Below, piece by piece: positions 37,156 to 46,028 of a stretch of DNA of 64,000 bases (position 1 is the stretch's first letter; every line of letters begins with the position of its first letter). The notes below the pieces were generated by a model. It was not told the DNA's origin, did no database searches, and worked only from the letters and a program-made list of their open reading frames with translations. The stretch covers positions 1 through 64,000 of the forward strand of contig NZ_CAMFHZ010000003.1 in NCBI RefSeq assembly GCF_945952435.1, given 5' to 3'. The DNA is from an uncultured Microbacterium sp. (GTDB lineage Bacteria > Actinomycetota > Actinomycetes > Actinomycetales > Microbacteriaceae). A program made the position numbers and the translations under genes.

Positions 37156-38361
37156 TTACTTGCGCTTCTTGCCGTCGAAGAACGGGTTCTCCCAGATGAC
37201 CGAGCCGCCCTGGCCGAGACCCACGCACATCGCGGTCAGGCCGTAGCGCACGTCGGGTCGCTCGGCGAACTGGGCCGCGAGCTGGATCATCAGGCGCACG
37301 CCGCTCGCGGCCAGCGGGTGGCCGAGCGCGATCGCGCCGCCCCAGGCGTTGACGCGGGGGTCGTCGTCGGCGATGCCGAAGTGGTCGAGCAGCGAGATGA
37401 CCTGGATCGCGAAGGCCTCGTTCAACTCGAAGAGACCGATGTCGGAGATCGACAGGCCGGCCTTCTTGAGCGCCTTCTCGGTCGACGGGATCGGACCGAT
37501 GCCCATGATCTCGGGCTGCACGCCGGCGAAGGCGAAGGAGACCATGCGCATCTTCGGCGCCAGACCCAGCTCCTTGACCGCTCCCGAGCCGGCGAGCAGC
37601 GACATCGTCGCGCCGTCGGTGAGCGGCGAGGAGGTGCCGGCGGTGACGCGTCCGTGCGGCCGGAACGGCGTCTTCAGGTTCGCGAGGTCCTCCATCGTGG
37701 TCTGCGGGCGGCGGCCCTCGTCCTCCGTGGCGAGGCCCCAGGCGCCGTCGGCGTCCTTGATCGCGACGGGGACGAGGTCGGGCTGGATCTTGCCGGCGTC
37801 ATACGCCGCCTGCACCTTGTGCTGGCTGAGCATGCCGAAACGGTCGGAGCGCTCCTTGGTGAGGTGCGGGAAGCGGTCGAAGATGCGCTCCGCCGTCACG
37901 CCCATGTTGAGCGCGCCCGGGTCCACCATCCGCTCGGCCACGAACCGCGGGTTCGGGTCGGCGTTGCCGCCGATCGGGTGATGACCCATGTGCTCGACGC
38001 CGCCGGCGAGGGCGAGGTCGTACATGCCGACACCGATCGAGGCCCCCATCGTGGTCACGCTTGTCATGGCTCCCGCGCACATGCGCTCGACGGCGAGGCC
38101 GGGCACGGTCTGCGGGAGCCCGGCGAGGATCGCGACCGAGCGACCGAGCGTGAGGCCCTGATCTCCGGTCTGCGAGGTCGCGGCGATCGCGACGTCGTCG
38201 ATGCGGTCGAGCGGAACGTTCGCGTTGCGCTCCATCAGGCCGATCGTGGCCTTGACGGCCAGATCGTCCGCGCGGGTGTTCCAGTACATGCCCTTCTCGC
38301 CGGCGCGCCCGAACGGGGTGCGCACTCCATCGACGAAGAAGACGTCCGAGATCTCGGCCAC
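37156..38361 (-). CDS. fadA: Acetyl-CoA C-acyltransferase (thiolase)
   Basis: The 401-residue thiolase carries nucleophile cysteine in VERMCAGAMTSV, FELNEAFAIQ, GGAIALGHPLAASG and the second cysteine in MCVGLGQGG. It cleaves 3-ketoacyl-CoA to acetyl-CoA and a shortened acyl-CoA. It is the first gene of the fadA-fadB operon. About 140 bp upstream up to the RNase D gene hold the promoter; no clear operator was recognised there. Confidence 0.96.
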   Translation of the reverse strand: MAEISDVFFVDGVRTPFGRAGEKGMYWNTRADDLAVKATIGLMERNANVPLDRIDDVAIAATSQTGDQGLTLGRSVAILAGLPQTVPGLAVERMCAGAMTSVTTMGASIGVGMYDLALAGGVEHMGHHPIGGNADPNPRFVAERMVDPGALNMGVTAERIFDRFPHLTKERSDRFGMLSQHKVQAAYDAGKIQPDLVPVAIKDADGAWGLATEDEGRRPQTTMEDLANLKTPFRPHGRVTAGTSSPLTDGATMSLLAGSGAVKELGLAPKMRMVSFAFAGVQPEIMGIGPIPSTEKALKKAGLSISDIGLFELNEAFAIQVISLLDHFGIADDDPRVNAWGGAIALGHPLAASGVRLMIQLAAQFAERPDVRYGLTAMCVGLGQGGSVIWENPFFDGKKRK

Positions 38362-38502
38362 TTTGCCTCCAGTTGATCCGTCCGCGTACGGGACGGAGCG
38401 TCCAAGTTCGCACGACCGCGCGGGTGCGCGATCTGCGGAATTCAGGGTCGGAACCAGCCTAGGAGTGGCCCCCGACGGCGGGACGAATCGGTTGGGCTGA
38501 AC

Positions 38503-39699
38503 CTACGAAACGGGCGCGGAGGGAGGATCGGACGTTTGCGCGGCCTCGACAAAGGCATCCGCGATCCGCTGTGCGGTCTCCTCAATCTGCCACGGTCTCG
38601 CCTCGCGCAGCGCGAGGGCCTCGGCGATAGACGCACGGTCGATCACGGCGGGCGGCTCCCAGGCGATGCGCCGCAGGGTCTCCGGGGTGAGCAGGTTCTC
38701 CGTGGGCATGCCGAGCTCCTCCGCGCGCGCCTCGACCACGGGCCGTGCCGCCTTCAGCCGCGCATCGGCCTCCGGGTTGCGGTCGGCCCAGGCGCGTGGC
38801 GGCGGGGGAGCGTCGCTGGGAACACGCTCCCGGGGGAGGGCGGTGCTGGCGCGGCCCTCCTCGATCGCCTCCCACCAGCGGTCGAGCTGGCTGCGGCTCG
38901 CGCGACCGGTGAACGCGGCGACGCCGGCGAGGGCGCCCTTGCTCTGCGGGCTCGCCATCACGGCGGCGATGAGCGCGCGGTCCGGCACGAGCCGTCCCGG
39001 GGAGACGTCCTGTTCGCGGGCGTACTCCTCACGGGCCTCCCAGAGCGCGCGCGCGACGGCGAGGTTCTTCGCCCCGCGCACCTGGTGCAGTCCGCTGAGG
39101 CGCCGCCAGGGCTCTTCCCGCGGAGGCTTCGGCAGGCGCGTGCGCGTCGCCTCGAACTCCTGTGCGGCGATCTCGCTCTTGTTCGACTCCGCGAGCTCCG
39201 CGGCGATGACGTCGCGGAGATCGATCAGATGCAGGACGTCCAGCTCGGCGTACTCGAGCCACGAGTCCGGGAGCGGACGGGTGGACCAGTCGGCGGCCGA
39301 GTGCTCCTTCTTCAGCACGATGCCGAGGTCACGTTCGACGACGGCGGCCAGTCCGACGCGCTCGTAGCCGAGGAGACGCGCGGCGAGCTCCGTGTCGAAG
39401 ACACGGGCGGGCTCGAGTCCCAGCTCGTGCAGCGAGGGCAGGTCCTGGCTCGCGGCGTGGAACACCCATTCCTCGGAGCCGATCGCCTCCGCGAGCGGAG
39501 CGAACGACGAGATCGCGATCGGATCGAAGAGGAACGCGCCGGATCCGCGCCGGAACACCTGCACGAGATATGCGCGCTGCGAGTAGCGGAAGCCCGATGC
39601 GCGCTCCACGTCGACGGCGACGGGTCCGCTGCCCGTGGTCAGAGCACGGCACGCGGCGAGGAAGGCCTCGTCGGTGTCGATGACGGCGTAGTCACTCAC
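38503..39699 (-). CDS. rnd: Ribonuclease D-like DEDD exonuclease with HRDC domain
   Basis: The 398-residue protein has an N-terminal 3'-5' exonuclease domain with VAVDVERASGFRYSQR (DxE), FHAASQDLPSLHELG and WLEYAELDVLHLIDL (YxxxD). These are the acidic metal ligands of the DEDDy type. One HRDC-like helical domain (RLSGLHQVRGAKNLAVARALWEARE) and a second C-terminal HRDC-type region follow. It likely trims tRNA or other structured RNAs. It overlaps the DUF3000 gene by 8 bp and is downstream of it in the same operon, a common actinobacterial pairing. Confidence 0.9.
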   Translation of the reverse strand: MSDYAVIDTDEAFLAACRALTTGSGPVAVDVERASGFRYSQRAYLVQVFRRGSGAFLFDPIAISSFAPLAEAIGSEEWVFHAASQDLPSLHELGLEPARVFDTELAARLLGYERVGLAAVVERDLGIVLKKEHSAADWSTRPLPDSWLEYAELDVLHLIDLRDVIAAELAESNKSEIAAQEFEATRTRLPKPPREEPWRRLSGLHQVRGAKNLAVARALWEAREEYAREQDVSPGRLVPDRALIAAVMASPQSKGALAGVAAFTGRASRSQLDRWWEAIEEGRASTALPRERVPSDAPPPPRAWADRNPEADARLKAARPVVEARAEELGMPTENLLTPETLRRIAWEPPAVIDRASIAEALALREARPWQIEETAQRIADAFVEAAQTSDPPSAPVS

Positions 39700-40273
39700 G
39701 GATCGTTCTCCTGGCGCCGAACACGGCGATGTCCTCTGAGCCCGGCGGCAAGCCCGCGAGCATTCCGACCAGCTCGGCCCACGCCTCGGCGTGTGGGGCG
39801 AGCGGTCCCTCCGGCGACCATGAGGCGCGGAGCTCGATCTGCGCGCCGTCGCCTTCCGCGGCGAGCCCGCCGAAGCCCTTGGAGAGGGTCTTGGTGGACG
39901 TGCCCGACGCGGAGTGGTGCTCCGCGTCGCGGGAGGCGAGCGCGTCGATCAACCAGGACCACGCTACCTCGGCGAGCAGGGGATCGGTGCCGATCTCGGG
40001 CTCGAGGGGTGCCTGCGCGAAGGCCACGATGCGCCACGCGCCGCCCCAGGCCGCCGGCTCCGCCGGGTCGTGCAGCAGGACGAAGCGGCCCGTGCCGTAG
40101 ATCGAGTCGCCGTGGTCGTCCGGGCGCACGTCGGCCGCGAAGGCCACCGCGGACGGTGCGAGACCCGTCGGCGCGGGGATCTCACGGACGACGAGGTCGT
40201 CGCGGAAACGCAGCGCGCGCACCTCTGCGACGGCCTTCGCGAAGTCGCCGTCGGATCCGGGATGGTCGCTCAC
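39692..40273 (-). CDS. DUF3000 domain protein
   Basis: This 193-residue soluble protein matches the actinobacterial DUF3000 family: FRDDLVVREIPAPTGLAPSAVAFAADV, GTGRFVLLHDPAEPAAWGGAWRIVAFAQAPLE and IELRASWSP. Function unknown. It is the first gene of the operon with the RNase D gene. Divergent from the alpha/beta hydrolase, 25 bp between starts. Confidence 0.9.
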   Translation of the reverse strand: MSDHPGSDGDFAKAVAEVRALRFRDDLVVREIPAPTGLAPSAVAFAADVRPDDHGDSIYGTGRFVLLHDPAEPAAWGGAWRIVAFAQAPLEPEIGTDPLLAEVAWSWLIDALASRDAEHHSASGTSTKTLSKGFGGLAAEGDGAQIELRASWSPEGPLAPHAEAWAELVGMLAGLPPGSEDIAVFGARRTIRE

Positions 40274-40298
40274 GCGGACAGACTAGAGTCAGGAGGCG

Positions 40299-41459
40299 AT
40301 GAAGAGTCTCAGGCACGCCGCGACCCTCGGCGCGATCGCCCTGGCCGGCGTCGCGGCTCTCGGTGCCGCCGCGGGCGGAGCGCTCGTTCTCCGCGTCGCA
40401 CGAGCCGTGGTCACCCCCGAACCGCGCCGGTTGGGCACCGACATCCACGCGGTGGACACGGCCGCGCAGACGATCGAACTCGCACGCGATGCCGACACCG
40501 AGCTCCCGGGACGCTACGGCCTCTACGTCGACGGCACGCCGGGATACGTCAAGCTCGGTGCGGTACTCCAGGCCGATGAGAGCAGGGTGCGACGCAAACT
40601 CCTCACCCAGATCGATCCCGGTGCGGAGATCGGGCGCAAGGCCGCGTTCAGCGGGTACTACTACCTCACGCCGGGCGAGCTCCACCTTCCGTACGAGTCC
40701 GTGCTGATCGGTACTCCCGCGGGGCCCGCGCCGGCCTGGTACTTCCCGGCCGACGCGACCACCTGGGTGATCCAGGTCCACGGACGGGGCGCCACCCGCT
40801 CGGAGTGCCTCCGTGCGGTGCCGGTTCTGCACGCCGCAGGCCTGCCGGTGCTCATCGCCTCGTACCGGAACGACGGCGAAGGGCCGCGCAGTCGGACCGG
40901 CGGTTACGGCCTGGGCGTCACGGAGTGGCGCGACGTCGACGCGGCGATCGGCTGGGCGCTGCGTCACGGCGCCGAGCGCATCGTGCTGATGGGCTGGTCG
41001 ATGGGCGGTGCCATCGCACTGCAGACGCTGATGTCGTCGGCGTCCAACGACGCGGTCGTCGGGATGATCCTCGACTCCCCGGTGGTCGACTGGCGCAGTG
41101 TGCTGCGCTTCCAGGCGCGGGAGATGAAGCTGCCGGACCCGCTCCCGCAGCTGGCGATGGACGCCCTGCGCCAGCCCTGGTCCGCGCGTCTCAGCGGGGC
41201 GGACCAGGCGATCGACTTCGACGCGCTGGACATGGTCGCGAGGGCGGGCGAGCTGGACGTGCCGATCCTGCTCCTGCACAGCGACGACGACGGCTATGTG
41301 CCCGCGGACGCCTCGCACGCCCTCGCGGCCGCGCGGCCGGACATCGTCACCATGCCGCCGTTCACCGGGGCGCGGCACACCAAACTGTGGAACTACGACC
41401 AGGACCGATGGAGCGCCGCGATCACGGGGTGGCTCGGGGCGAACGGCTTCCTCGGCTGA
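40299..41459 (+). CDS. Membrane-anchored alpha/beta hydrolase
   Basis: The 386-residue protein begins with a hydrophobic segment (AATLGAIALAGVAALGAAAGGALVLRV, about 7-34) that is likely a signal anchor. The hydrolase fold has WVIQVHGRGATRSE, nucleophile elbow GWSMGGAIALQ, LLLHSDDDGYVPADAS (acid) and GARHTKLWN (histidine). It resembles prolyl-oligopeptidase/BAAT-like esterases facing the outside of the cell. The ATG is preceded by AGGAGG at a normal distance, and TAGAGT upstream is a plausible -10. Substrate unknown. Confidence 0.85.
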   Translation: MKSLRHAATLGAIALAGVAALGAAAGGALVLRVARAVVTPEPRRLGTDIHAVDTAAQTIELARDADTELPGRYGLYVDGTPGYVKLGAVLQADESRVRRKLLTQIDPGAEIGRKAAFSGYYYLTPGELHLPYESVLIGTPAGPAPAWYFPADATTWVIQVHGRGATRSECLRAVPVLHAAGLPVLIASYRNDGEGPRSRTGGYGLGVTEWRDVDAAIGWALRHGAERIVLMGWSMGGAIALQTLMSSASNDAVVGMILDSPVVDWRSVLRFQAREMKLPDPLPQLAMDALRQPWSARLSGADQAIDFDALDMVARAGELDVPILLLHSDDDGYVPADASHALAAARPDIVTMPPFTGARHTKLWNYDQDRWSAAITGWLGANGFLG

Positions 41460-41466
41460 GTCCGGC

Positions 41467-41913
41467 TCAGGCGGCGAGGCGTTCGCGGACCTGACGCTTC
41501 GCGCGCAGCAGCATGCCCGTCATGCCCGAGATGCGCAGCGGGGAGACGATCTTCGTCAGTCCGATCGACTGAGGGAAGTCGTCGGGGATCGCCAGCACTT
41601 CCTCGGGCGCGAGACCCGCGATGCCCTGAGCGAGGATGCTCGCGAAGCCGCGGGTCGTCGGCGCCTCGGCCGGCGCCGTCGCGTGCATGGTGACCCTGCC
41701 GTCCGTCAGCTCCACGTAGATGTAGACGGGCGACTGGCACTCGGCCACGCGCTCGGCCATCTCCGGATGCGCGGCGACCTCCTCGGACACCGCGGGGAGC
41801 TCGTTCGAGAACTCGAGCAGCAGCTGCAACCGGTCCGATTCCGGCAGCTCGAGGAACGCGTCGCGGATCTCCGCCAGCTGCGGAGGGAGGAGGGAGGCGG
41901 GGGAGTCGGTCAT
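41467..41913 (-). CDS. sufE: SufE-family cysteine desulfuration protein
   Basis: The 148-residue SufE fold protein has the sulfur-accepting cysteine in RVAECQSPVYIYVEL (Cys59), followed by HATAPAEAPTTRGFASILAQGI. It accepts persulfide sulfur from a cysteine desulfurase and passes it to the SufBCD scaffold. ATG 41913 is chosen because GCGAGG lies 9 nt upstream; the ATG at 41922 has no usable spacing. It follows the sulfurtransferase gene closely, so the two act as a sulfur-handling pair. Confidence 0.9.
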   Translation of the reverse strand: MTDSPASLLPPQLAEIRDAFLELPESDRLQLLLEFSNELPAVSEEVAAHPEMAERVAECQSPVYIYVELTDGRVTMHATAPAEAPTTRGFASILAQGIAGLAPEEVLAIPDDFPQSIGLTKIVSPLRISGMTGMLLRAKRQVRERLAA

Positions 41914-41932
41914 CCCCGCCATCCTCGCACGT

Positions 41933-42826
41933 TCAGAGCGCGCCGGGCTGATCGCCGGTGACGATCGGGACGCGCACCGCGCTGCCCCACTCCGTCCAGG
42001 ATCCGTCGTAGTTGCGCACGTTCTCGAAGCCCAGCAGGTGCTTGAGCACGAACCAGGTGTGCGCGGAGCGCTCGCCGATCCGGCAGTACGCGACCACGTC
42101 GTCTCCCGGCGTCAACCCCGCGCCGTCGAGGTAGATGGCCTCGAGCTCCGCACGCCCCTTGAAACCGCCGTCCTCGGCCACCGCCTTGGCCCAGGGCACG
42201 TTCTGCGCGGTCGGGATGTGTCCCGCTCGGAGCGCGCCCTCTTCCGGATACGCGGGGGCGGAGGTGCGAGAGCCGTTGTACTCCTCGGGGGAGCGCACGT
42301 CGATGAGGGGGCTCCCGAGGTGCGCGAGCACGTCCTCCTTGTACGCGCGGAGCACCGAGTCGTCGCGCTCGACGACCGGGTAGTCGGTCTGCGGACGATG
42401 CGTGGCCTCGGTCGTGAGCGGACGTCCCTCCGCGATCCAGCGGTCGCGGCCGCCGTCGAGCAGGCGCACGTCCTCGTGGCCGAAGAGCGAGAACACCCAC
42501 AGGGCGTAGGCGGCCCACCAGTTGTTCTTGTCGCCGTAGACGACCACGGTGTCGTCGCGGGAGATGCCCTTGCGGCTCAGGAGCTCGGCGAAGCCGGCAC
42601 CGTCGACGTAGTCCCGGACGACCGGGTCGTTGAGCTCGGTGTGCCAGTCGACCTTCACCGCGCCGGGGATGTGCCCCGTCTCGTAGAGGAGCACGTCCTC
42701 GTCGGACTCCACGACGACGAGTCCCTCGTCGCCGAGGTGGTCGGCGAGCCATTCGGTCGTGACCAGTCGTCCCGGCTCGGCGTACTCGGCGAAGGATGCG
42801 GACGAAGTGTCGAACTCGACGGTCAC
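41933..42826 (-). CDS. sseA: Rhodanese-type thiosulfate/3-mercaptopyruvate sulfurtransferase
   Basis: The 297-residue protein has two rhodanese domains: an inactive N-terminal one ([21 protein letters not shown]) and a catalytic C-terminal one with [12 protein letters not shown] and the active-site loop [12 protein letters not shown] (Cys248). It transfers sulfane sulfur to cyanide or thiol acceptors. It is in an operon with sufE, 19 bp apart. Divergent from zapE. Confidence 0.92.
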   Translation of the reverse strand: MTVEFDTSSASFAEYAEPGRLVTTEWLADHLGDEGLVVVESDEDVLLYETGHIPGAVKVDWHTELNDPVVRDYVDGAGFAELLSRKGISRDDTVVVYGDKNNWWAAYALWVFSLFGHEDVRLLDGGRDRWIAEGRPLTTEATHRPQTDYPVVERDDSVLRAYKEDVLAHLGSPLIDVRSPEEYNGSRTSAPAYPEEGALRAGHIPTAQNVPWAKAVAEDGGFKGRAELEAIYLDGAGLTPGDDVVAYCRIGERSAHTWFVLKHLLGFENVRNYDGSWTEWGSAVRVPIVTGDQPGAL

Positions 42827-42968
42827 GGCGGGCTCCTCAGGGTCTGGACGCCGGGTGGGCGCAGAGGCGGGCGATGGGGACGGCGTAGTGTTGTTCCGTC
42901 CCCTTCGACCCTAGATCTCCGGCGCGCCCCGCGCATCCGCAGGGGTAAGACTTCGACACAGGATCCGC

Positions 42969-44012
42969 ATGACCGCTCAGGCCGCCCCTTCCGGCGTCGT
43001 CCATCTCACCGACCGTCAGCCGCAGATGACCGGCACCGAGTTGCTGGGGGGTCTCGTCCCACCCCCGCAGTTCGACGGCGCGACGTTCGAGAGCTACCGC
43101 TCCGACGACGCCTATCCGTCCCAGGAGGAGGCGAAGCAGAAGCTCCTCGCCTTCGCCACGGGCGCGCAGCCCGTCAAGCGCGGGGGACTGTTCCGTCGCG
43201 CGCCGAAGCAGCCGGAGACGAAACCGGGCGTCTACCTCGACGGCGGGTTCGGCGTCGGCAAGACGCACCTGCTCGCGTCGATCTACCATGCGATGCCGGC
43301 ACGTCGGAAGTACTTCGGATCCTTCATCGAGTACACGGCCCTCGTGGGAGCGCTCGGGTACCGCAACACCGTGGACCTGCTGCGCGGATCCGACCTGCTC
43401 TGCATCGACGAGTTCGAGCTCGACGATCCGGGCGACACCATGGTGATGACCCGGCTGCTCGGCGAGCTCGTCGGCAGCGGCACGAAGCTCGCGGCGACCT
43501 CGAACACGCCGCCCAACGCGCTCGGCGAGGGTCGCTTCGCGGCGCAGGACTTCCTGCGCGAGATCCACGCGATGTCGGACAGCTTCGAGACGATCCGGAT
43601 CGACGGCGTCGACTTCCGCCAGCGTGCGCTCGACGGTCACGCCGTGTCGCTCGACGCCGGCGACTACGCGCGGGAGATCGCCGACCTCGCGACGACGCAC
43701 CGCGTCTCCGACGACGCGTTCGACGACATCGTCTCGCATCTCGCGCAGGTGCATCCGTCCCGCTACATCCGTCTCATCGCCGGGCTCGACGCGCTCGGCA
43801 TCCGCGACGTCCGTCAGCTGACGGACCAGTCGGAGGCCCTGCGCTTCGTCGCCTTCGTGGACCGCGCCTACGACGCGCAGATCCCCGTGCTCGCGACCGG
43901 GCGCCCGCTGGACGAGGTGTTCAGCGAGGAGATGCTCGGCGGCGGATACCGCAAGAAGTACCTGCGAGCGATCTCCCGGCTGAACGCGCTCTCGCACGCC
44001 GCCCGCCCCTGA
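42969..44012 (+). CDS. zapE: Cell division protein ZapE (AFG1-like ATPase)
   Basis: The 347-residue AAA-like ATPase has Walker A DGGFGVGKTHL (91-101), Walker B LLCIDEFELDDPGD (143-156) and sensor region AATSNTPPNALGEGRF. The family in E. coli modulates Z-ring dynamics under stress. The ATG at 42969 has only a weak AGGA upstream. About 140 bp separates it from the divergent sseA. Confidence 0.92.
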   Translation: MTAQAAPSGVVHLTDRQPQMTGTELLGGLVPPPQFDGATFESYRSDDAYPSQEEAKQKLLAFATGAQPVKRGGLFRRAPKQPETKPGVYLDGGFGVGKTHLLASIYHAMPARRKYFGSFIEYTALVGALGYRNTVDLLRGSDLLCIDEFELDDPGDTMVMTRLLGELVGSGTKLAATSNTPPNALGEGRFAAQDFLREIHAMSDSFETIRIDGVDFRQRALDGHAVSLDAGDYAREIADLATTHRVSDDAFDDIVSHLAQVHPSRYIRLIAGLDALGIRDVRQLTDQSEALRFVAFVDRAYDAQIPVLATGRPLDEVFSEEMLGGGYRKKYLRAISRLNALSHAARP

Positions 44013-44082
44013 GACGCGGCGACCTCCGGCGCGGGGCCCAACCGTCGCTGCGAAACATGCTGTTCACAGGAGGCGCGTTCCT

Positions 44083-44120
44083 GTAACACGGCCGCAACAC
44101 ACGCAGCGGCGCTCCGAAAC
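44083..44120 (+). promoter_or_regulatory. GlnR-like nitrogen box upstream of amtB
   Basis: GTAAC-n6-GCAAC-n6-AGCGG-n6-GAAAC gives four 5-mers at exact 11-bp spacing. This matches the actinobacterial GlnR layout gTnAC-n6-GaAAc in three of four half-sites and ends 51 bp before the amtB start. Confidence 0.6.
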
Positions 44121-44171
44121 ACGCCCTCGCCACACTGAAACGCACAACGCGATCAGCGGAGGCGAGGAAAC

Positions 44172-45407
44172 ATGGACGCAACGGGCAACATCTCCTGGGG
44201 AGTCACGGCGACGGCACTGGTGCTGCTGATGACCCCGGGCGTCGCCTTCTTCTACGGAGGGCTCGTCAAGGCGAAGAGCGTCATCAGCATGATGATGATG
44301 AGCTTCGGCGCGATCGGGCTCGTCGCCGTCCTCTGGATCCTCTACGGCTCGTCGATGGCCACCGTCTCCGCTCCCGGGCAGTTCGCCGGCGATCCGTTCG
44401 CCGACTTCGGCCTGGCGTCGATGGCGAGCGGCAAGGGCGCGAACGTGGCGCTGCTCACGGTCGGCTACGGCGCGACGTTCGCGGTCATCACGGTCGCCCT
44501 CATCTCCGGCGCGATCGCGGATCGGGCCAAGTTCGGCCCCTGGCTCATCTTCGTCGGCGTCTTCGCGACCGTCGGCTACTTCCCGATCGCGGCCTGGGTG
44601 TGGGGCGGCGGGTGGATCATGCACCTCGGCGCGACGCTGTTCGGACAGGACAGCGGGATCGAGTTCATCGACTACGCGGGCGGAACGGCCGTGCACATCA
44701 ATGCCGGGGCGGCGGCGTTCGCGCTGGCCATCGTCCTGGGCAAGCGGATCGGCTTCCAGAAGGGCATCCAGAAGCCGCACAACGTGCCGCTCACCCTGCT
44801 GGGCGCCTCGCTGCTGTGGTTCGGCTGGTTCGGCTTCAACGCGGGCGCGCAGTGGACCACGAAGGGCATGGACGGGGTCGGCCTCATCATCATCAACACG
44901 TTCGGCGCGGCGGCGGCGGGCATCCTCGGCTGGATCCTCGTCGAGCGGATCCGCGGGGGCAAGGCGACGTCGATCGGCGCGGCCTCCGGGGCGGTCGCCG
45001 GCCTCGTCGCGATCACCCCGGCCTGTGCGAACCTCACACCGGGCTGGTCGTTGCTGCTCGGCGCGATCACCGGCGCGGTGTGCGCCCTCGCCGTGGAGCT
45101 CAAGTTCCGCCTCGGCTACGACGACTCGCTCGACGTCGTCGGGCTGCATCTGGTGGGCGGCTTCCTCGGCACGATCTACCTCGGCTTCTTCGCCACGGGC
45201 CAGGGGCTGTTCACGGGCGGCGACGTGCGGCTGCTCGTCGTGCAGATCCTCGCCTCGGGCGGCGTGCTCGTCTACTCGTTCCTCGTCGCGCTGATCATCG
45301 GGTTCGCGATCGAGAAGACCATCGGATTCCGCGTCACCAACGAGGACGAGATCGCCGGGGTCGACCTCGTGGAGCACGGCGAGGAGGGCTACGCGCTCAC
45401 CTCCTGA
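44172..45407 (+). CDS. amtB: Ammonium transporter
   Basis: The 411-residue protein has about 11 membrane spans typical of Amt channels: LVLLMTPGVAFFYGGLVKAKSVISMMMMS, VWGGGWIMHLGA, DYAGGTAVHINAGAAAFALAIVLG with the conserved histidine, and LLWFGWFGFNAG. GLHLVGGFLGTIYLG carries the second pore histidine. It conducts ammonia/ammonium across the membrane. No glnK or glnD gene follows; PemK-like and GNAT genes come next. A GlnR-like box is upstream. Confidence 0.95.
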   Translation: MDATGNISWGVTATALVLLMTPGVAFFYGGLVKAKSVISMMMMSFGAIGLVAVLWILYGSSMATVSAPGQFAGDPFADFGLASMASGKGANVALLTVGYGATFAVITVALISGAIADRAKFGPWLIFVGVFATVGYFPIAAWVWGGGWIMHLGATLFGQDSGIEFIDYAGGTAVHINAGAAAFALAIVLGKRIGFQKGIQKPHNVPLTLLGASLLWFGWFGFNAGAQWTTKGMDGVGLIIINTFGAAAAGILGWILVERIRGGKATSIGAASGAVAGLVAITPACANLTPGWSLLLGAITGAVCALAVELKFRLGYDDSLDVVGLHLVGGFLGTIYLGFFATGQGLFTGGDVRLLVVQILASGGVLVYSFLVALIIGFAIEKTIGFRVTNEDEIAGVDLVEHGEEGYALTS

Positions 45408-45434
45408 GTCCCACGCGGGGACGGATCGCGCGGA

Positions 45435-45440
45435 TAGGGT
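45435..45440 (+). promoter_or_regulatory. -10 element TAGGGT, leaderless
   Basis: TAGGGT lies 6 nt before the GTG at 45447. Confidence 0.5.
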
Positions 45441-45446
45441 GTCGGT

Positions 45447-46013
45447 GTGTCCACAGACCTCACCGGCATCCTGTCCGCGCTCGTCGTGGTCGTCCTGGCC
45501 GCGTTCGGCGTCGTGGTCGGCCGCAGAGGAGCGCGCAACCGTTCCGGCGCCGGTTCCCGCGTCGCGGTCCCGACCGCGGTCGACTCGCCGGGCAGCGACG
45601 GCGGAACCGCCACGATCGAGGTGGATCCGCGCACGGTGCGGACGCTGCGGCTGGCCTATGCGCCGCAACGCGACGGGCAACCGGACGCGGGCGAGGTGGT
45701 CTGGACCTGGGTGCCCTACGCCGAGCGCGATGGGCGCGGCAAGGACAGGCCGGTGCTGGTGATCGCGCGGCAGACCCCGGACCGGTTCTACGCGGTCAAG
45801 CTCACGAGCGTCTCGCACGACGGCGACCGCGACTTCCTCTCCCTGGGATCGGGGCCGTGGGACGCGCAAGGGAGGGAGAGCTGGGTCGACGTCGACCAGC
45901 TCTACAGCGTGCATGCCGGCGGTGTCCGCCGCGAGGCTGCCGCGCTGGACCGCGCGAGGTTCGAGCGGGTCGCGGGCGTGCTGCAGAAGCGGTTCGGATG
46001 GAGCGCGCCCTGA
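45447..46013 (+). CDS. Membrane-anchored PemK/MazF-like protein, no antitoxin partner
   Basis: This 188-residue protein has an N-terminal transmembrane helix (LTGILSALVVVVLAAFGVVVG, about 5-25) and a charged linker. A PemK/MazF-like beta-barrel follows, recognised by PDAGEVVWTWVPYAERDGRGKDRPVLVIARQ. Classical MazF toxins are about 110 residues, soluble and paired with an antitoxin gene; neither adjacent gene is an antitoxin here. The actinobacterial family is widespread, so it may be a domesticated or housekeeping protein. Endoribonuclease activity is not established. Confidence 0.75.
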   Translation: MSTDLTGILSALVVVVLAAFGVVVGRRGARNRSGAGSRVAVPTAVDSPGSDGGTATIEVDPRTVRTLRLAYAPQRDGQPDAGEVVWTWVPYAERDGRGKDRPVLVIARQTPDRFYAVKLTSVSHDGDRDFLSLGSGPWDAQGRESWVDVDQLYSVHAGGVRREAAALDRARFERVAGVLQKRFGWSAP

Positions 46014-46028
46014 GCTCTCGTCGCGACG

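Noticed and set aside
37145..37228. Longer fadB N-terminus
   Set aside because: It overlaps the thiolase coding end and adds residues unlike the crotonase domain.
33725..37246. Long plus-strand frame antisense to fadB
   Set aside because: fadB and the GMC gene have clear motifs across this region; the frame shows none.
45447..46013. Type II toxin-antitoxin system
   Set aside because: No antitoxin gene on either side and the protein is membrane anchored, so only the domain similarity is reported.
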